Shown: piece after piece, positions 60,056-64,000 of the stretch
How the letters are laid out: each line of letters begins with the position of its first letter
How positions within the stretch are numbered: the first letter of the stretch is position 1
Source of the DNA: Argentina anserina
Lineage: Eukaryota > Streptophyta > Magnoliopsida > Rosales > Rosaceae
Assembly (NCBI RefSeq): GCF_933775445.1
Contig: NC_065877.1
Span: 18,476,001 to 18,540,000 of the forward strand
DNA length: 64,000 nt
Direction: 5' to 3'
Notes under the pieces: model-generated
Told to the model about the DNA's origin: nothing
What the model saw: only the letters and a program-made list of their open reading frames with translations
Databases searched by the model: none
Translations under genes and position numbers: made by a program

Positions 60056-61945
60056 ATGGCCAACCCTTCTGGGAACCATCAAGAACCGAGCCATGCCTCG
60101 TCGTCTTTCAACGGCACTAATCCGACGAACGGGAACTCTGCTCCCGTGCCGGCACCTCCCGAGAGTTCCATGGCCATGAAGCACAACCCGGGTATTTCTA
60201 TGGATTGGACCCCTGAGGAGCAGGCCCTTCTTGAAGATGGGCTCGCCAAGTAAGTCTTTGTTTTCATTTAGGGTTTCCTCTGATTCCTTTTCTTCCACCT
60301 GTTCTTCTTTGATTAGGTTTTCTTGCTGTTTACTAATATTCCTATTAGTTCTGGGCCTTAGTAGAAGTCTTCCACTAGTTCCATATACAATAAACCCCCA
60401 AAATAGAAACAGAATAGGTAGTGATATTTGCATGGTGTTTTTCTATTACAGTTTTATACATCATTCCCTAATTAATATTCACAGTGGTTTAGAAGGAGAT
60501 GTTAGGAACCAGTGATAAGTAAACAGAAGGAAAGAGCAAGGTGTGTGACATCATCTGTTTTCATTGGGAATCACGTGCAGAATACTATGGTTAGGAAACA
60601 GAAGAATTTCACAAACCAGAGAAAAGTCAGTAGCATAGTCCCCAGTAAGCCGTATGCCTGTCATATGTGCGCATCACTCCTTGTATATTTCTCTTGTCTA
60701 ATCTTCTACCTGGTTCTGCATCTTTGTGTTCTGTACTGTTTGTATCCCTATTCTGTCTATAATCATTTTAACTCTTTTTTTTTTTTGGGTGTATATTTAT
60801 ATCACTTCCAGTTATGCAACAGAAGCTAATATAATTCGGTATGCGAAGATAGCCATGCAGCTACAAAATAAGACCGTTCGAGATGTGGCACTGCGTTGTA
60901 GATGGATGACTGTAAGCTGTGTTCTTTCTTTTCTCAAAATGCTTTTTTGGGAATCCTAATAATGCTTGAACAGTGTAAATAATTATATGTTAAGAATTTG
61001 GACCGATATTTCTGAATGTAGAGAATTACTATTACAGCCCTCAAAATTAGTAGTCTGTAAAATGCTAGATTGGGGACAGGGGTCCATCAAGTGATGTATA
61101 TTGCCCAGGGATTGTTGCAAGACTTATGAGGACTTCATTCAGTCGCTTGGTTTGAAACTAGTTTTTACTTATCTTAATAATCTTATTAAACGATCCAGTG
61201 GTACTATCTAGATGGTTTTATTTGGAAAGGGAGTGTGAGATGTTTACTTTAACAAATGGGATGAGAGATTAGCGAAGAACTATCTCTTGCGCTGCCTTTA
61301 TTAGCTTTCTAAACTGGACTCCTTGTCCGCATCATTGTACTTTGCTTTTACTTTATTTTACAAAGCTGTCTCTTAAAAAATAAGTTTAAGAAATTGCGTG
61401 CATATATTAACATTGCAGCTTCAAACTTTTCATTTGCATGGTCCATATTTATGTGCTCTTCTCTTTTTACAACGTAGTTAAGTAATTAAGCTACTGCAAT
61501 GTGGAGAACATAATTGTCTGGACTCAACTAGAGAATTTTCCACTAACTACTTACAGTGTTGGAAGCCAAATGTGTCTGGGTTATTCCTGGAATTATTTTT
61601 ACTTTACTCTAGTTCATCATTTCGATGATTTAAGATGGAAGTCAGTTACCTAGTTGTGACTCTTCGAATTAGGATATCCAGAGTTTGATGCTCATTCTAT
61701 TTCACAACCAAATGGTTTCAAGTGTGTACCTTTTTGAAAAGCATACTGATTTTGTTGATTGAAGGTGTAGACTACAAAGATTGGAATGCATCAGGATAGA
61801 GCTGAAATATGGACCAATTATGTAATAATTTAATATCTTTGAAGCTGATTGTTGATCATTTAACTGGTTCTTTGTCCAGAAAAAGGAGAACAGCAAGAGA
61901 AGGAAAGAAGAACATAATTTATTGAGGAAAAGCAAAGATAAAAAG
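60056..61945 (+). CDS. SANT/Myb-like nuclear protein (DUF3755 type), first three exons, 3' partial
   Basis: Exons: 60056-60249, 60812-60911, 61880-61945, with GT-AG borders and consistent phase (120 codons so far). The start MANPSGNHQEPSHA is the first ATG in frame. A Ser/Asn/Pro-rich N terminus is followed by the SANT-like domain, from MDWTPEEQALLEDGLA through IIRYAKIAMQLQNKTVRDV to ALRCRWMT, then a basic stretch KKENSKRRKEEHNLLRKSKD. This arrangement matches plant proteins annotated as Myb-like/SANT with a DUF3755 C-terminal region. They are presumed nuclear, with a role in transcription or chromatin that is not well established. The last visible exon ends at a GT donor; the C-terminal exons should lie beyond 64000. 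Confidence 0.82.
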
Positions 61946-64000
61946 GTACTTGTTTAGGAGGTTAACCACTATAAGTTAATATACATGCTTCACTCATTTT
62001 ATAACTATAGATGACAATTCAAATGTCCTAGGGATTCACCGTTACTTTTATATCTTTGATGATTACCATGGATGTGTGTGTGTGTAAATATCAATTTAAG
62101 AACTCTGAAATTTTATGATTTAGCTTTGCTGTGTGGGATGGGAATTAGTTGAACCGAACTTTCTCGTAGGAAAATTATACTATATTATTTGGGGTCCGGC
62201 TCAACTGTTACAATTCTTGTAACCCTTGGATTTAGTCAAATTCAACAGTCATGATTAAATTTCTTCATGATGTGGAAATGACATGGAATAAATTATGTTT
62301 TATAAATTAGATTAAAAATTATATTCATAAAGCATCATTCAAATATAAAAGTACAATGAGAAGAATAGGAGTTTGTACAACTGTTGTGGTTAGTGAAGGT
62401 GTGGATTTGGTAGAGTTAAAAGGTTAGGGTTCTGAGTGAATAGAATCAATTGATGATAGAGATGCAGCGTTGACTATTTATAGGACTGGGGCTGAATTTG
62501 GCAGTGAAAAAATGTCAATTTGGGGTTAAAATAGTTAGGGTTCATGTGTGATGGTAGGGTTGAACCCAGAAGCTTGCTTTACGTATTGTTGGTGTATATG
62601 TTGTGATAGTTATAATTATTGATATTAGCTCTTAATCTAAAACTTTGCTGTGTGAGGGTGTGGATGAAGTTGGTTGCAAACTTGTGATAGAGCAGTAAAG
62701 AAAAGTTTGTTGTTCGACCTGTGACAGTTCTGGCTATTTTTGAGTTTGTGATAGAGCAGTAAATAAAACCAATATTCCACCACCTTGTATCTAGCATCAA
62801 TTGATTTCTGGGCTTTTCTACCCTGCACAACATTATGCAAGACTATCAATTGATTCAGTATCCCTAGCATGTCCTCTGAGAATCTCATAATTTGTAATTA
62901 TGGTTTTGTCTGTCTCTTTTTGCTCAAACATGATGATATGATAACATTTTGAGTTATTTTTGAAGTTTTTGTTCTGATCTCTATGTACATAGTGGTTTGA
63001 TTTATTTAAGTTATTTTCTTTTAAGAGGTGGAATAGAATAACCCAGTTGAAGCGTAATGATCATTCGTCAAAATTATATATATTTGTTGGTTGAGGAAGC
63101 AAAATTAAACCCATGCTATTTCCGCATCATGAGGAAAGTTAATCATTGAACTGGACCTTATTATGAATACGTGCATTCTTTAATTAATTGAAAGCATGAC
63201 AACATGATCACTTTTGTAGTAGATAGGAAACGTTAAGCGAAAATAAGCATAAGCATAAGTATAAGATCTTCCTGTGTAAAATTCAGTTATTAAAGACTCA
63301 TATTATTGAACTTAATTATAAAAAGGAGTGAAGTTAAGATTTGATTGTACCATTATCTCAGCAATTAACATAGCACGGTACTGGGGCGTTTTCTTCTTCT
63401 CATAGTTGCATCTTATTAGCATTTTGCTCAAATAGATGTTTTGGACTCTTAGATATTTAATTTGTTTTTATATTATTTATTGCAATATGTTTCTTCATGC
63501 ATTATACTTTATAGGCCTATTATTATACTAAACCATGTAGAACTGTCTTTGATAGTAGAATTACTTCTTGGACCCAAGTCTGTAGAGGCTGAGTAAACCA
63601 AGTCTTGTCTTTTCTTTGGTTCATATGTGATTTATTAATTTCTTATGAGTTATTTATTCAATTTAGACAATGTTATTGACTTCTATAGGTTCTTAAAAGT
63701 TTTTTGATGATATCATGATGATAATTACTCACTGTAGGCGACTCCATATTTTTTAAATGTAATGCAATGCAGAAAATGCTTATACTCGACAACTTGAGGC
63801 TTTTGAGACATAAGCCTTAGGTAAAACAGCTGGCCTCATGCCCCTTGTGTTTCAAGATATTGATTAATATTATAATATATCACTATGCAAAGGTTAGGAA
63901 AAAAAGGTTTTATTAACTTACATAAAAAAGATGCAACTTATTAGATGAGAAACTCACATACAGTACATAAACCTTGCCAATTTCACTGGAAATAAATATA
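61946..64000 (+). other. intron 3 of the SANT gene, running off the window
   Basis: The stretch is AT-rich with no recognisable exon of the family's C-terminal region. The minus-strand frames at 62579-62888 come from a local duplication of GTGATAGAGCAGTAAA words (62685 and 62750) and are not genes. Confidence 0.5.

Noticed and set aside
59999..60433. 144-codon minus-strand frame
   Set aside because: It is antisense to exon 1 of the SANT-domain gene and its first intron, with no resemblance of its own.

Overview
This window is nuclear DNA of a flowering plant, almost certainly a core eudicot; the repeat content would fit Rosaceae, but that is a weak guess. The evidence is intron-rich genes with GT-AG borders, plant protein families (P-class PPR, organellar GyrB, a DUF1685 fragment) and nested LTR retrotransposons, LINEs, MULE-type elements and MITEs filling most of the space between genes. 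No CRISPR array, operon or prokaryotic feature is present, and I found no convincing undescribed defence or biosynthetic system.

Layout. 1-2598: last exon of a PPR gene (+). 3134-8932: an eight-exon GH31 sulfoquinovosidase-like glycosidase (+). 9108-10192: a MULE-type inverted-repeat element carrying a solo copia LTR. 10722-13510: 5'-truncated LINE (-). 13653-19615: an LTR element without visible coding, interrupted by a 2.48-kb solo LTR and by a foldback MITE. 20097-31766: organellar DNA gyrase subunit B in 21 exons (+), with a second MULE/solo-LTR composite in intron 14. 33770-35537: ribosomal protein L3 in five coding exons (-), convergent with GYRB. 36031-47147: an 11.1-kb Ty1/copia element with matching LTRs and a 5-bp target duplication; it holds a 3-kb internal tandem duplication and a nested 1.6-kb solo LTR. 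47153-59421: a repeat graveyard with a TCACAC-rich minisatellite, a DUF1685 pseudogene, a LINE tail, large LTRs and a broken Ty3/gypsy pol. 60056 to beyond 64000: first three exons of a SANT/Myb-like nuclear protein (+).

The genes do not form a pathway. PPR and GyrB act in organelles, L3 in the cytosolic ribosome, and the GH31 enzyme belongs to a family containing sulfolipid-sugar hydrolases. The most useful observations are: (1) the GH31 protein keeps the catalytic aspartates and four of five sugar-binding residues of bacterial sulfoquinovosidase but has Gln where the sulfonate-binding Arg should be; (2) two MULE-type elements carry the same solo copia LTR at the same internal position, so a composite element was mobilised; (3) a copia element with two transition-diverged LTRs contains a 3-kb tandem duplication that later received a solo LTR.
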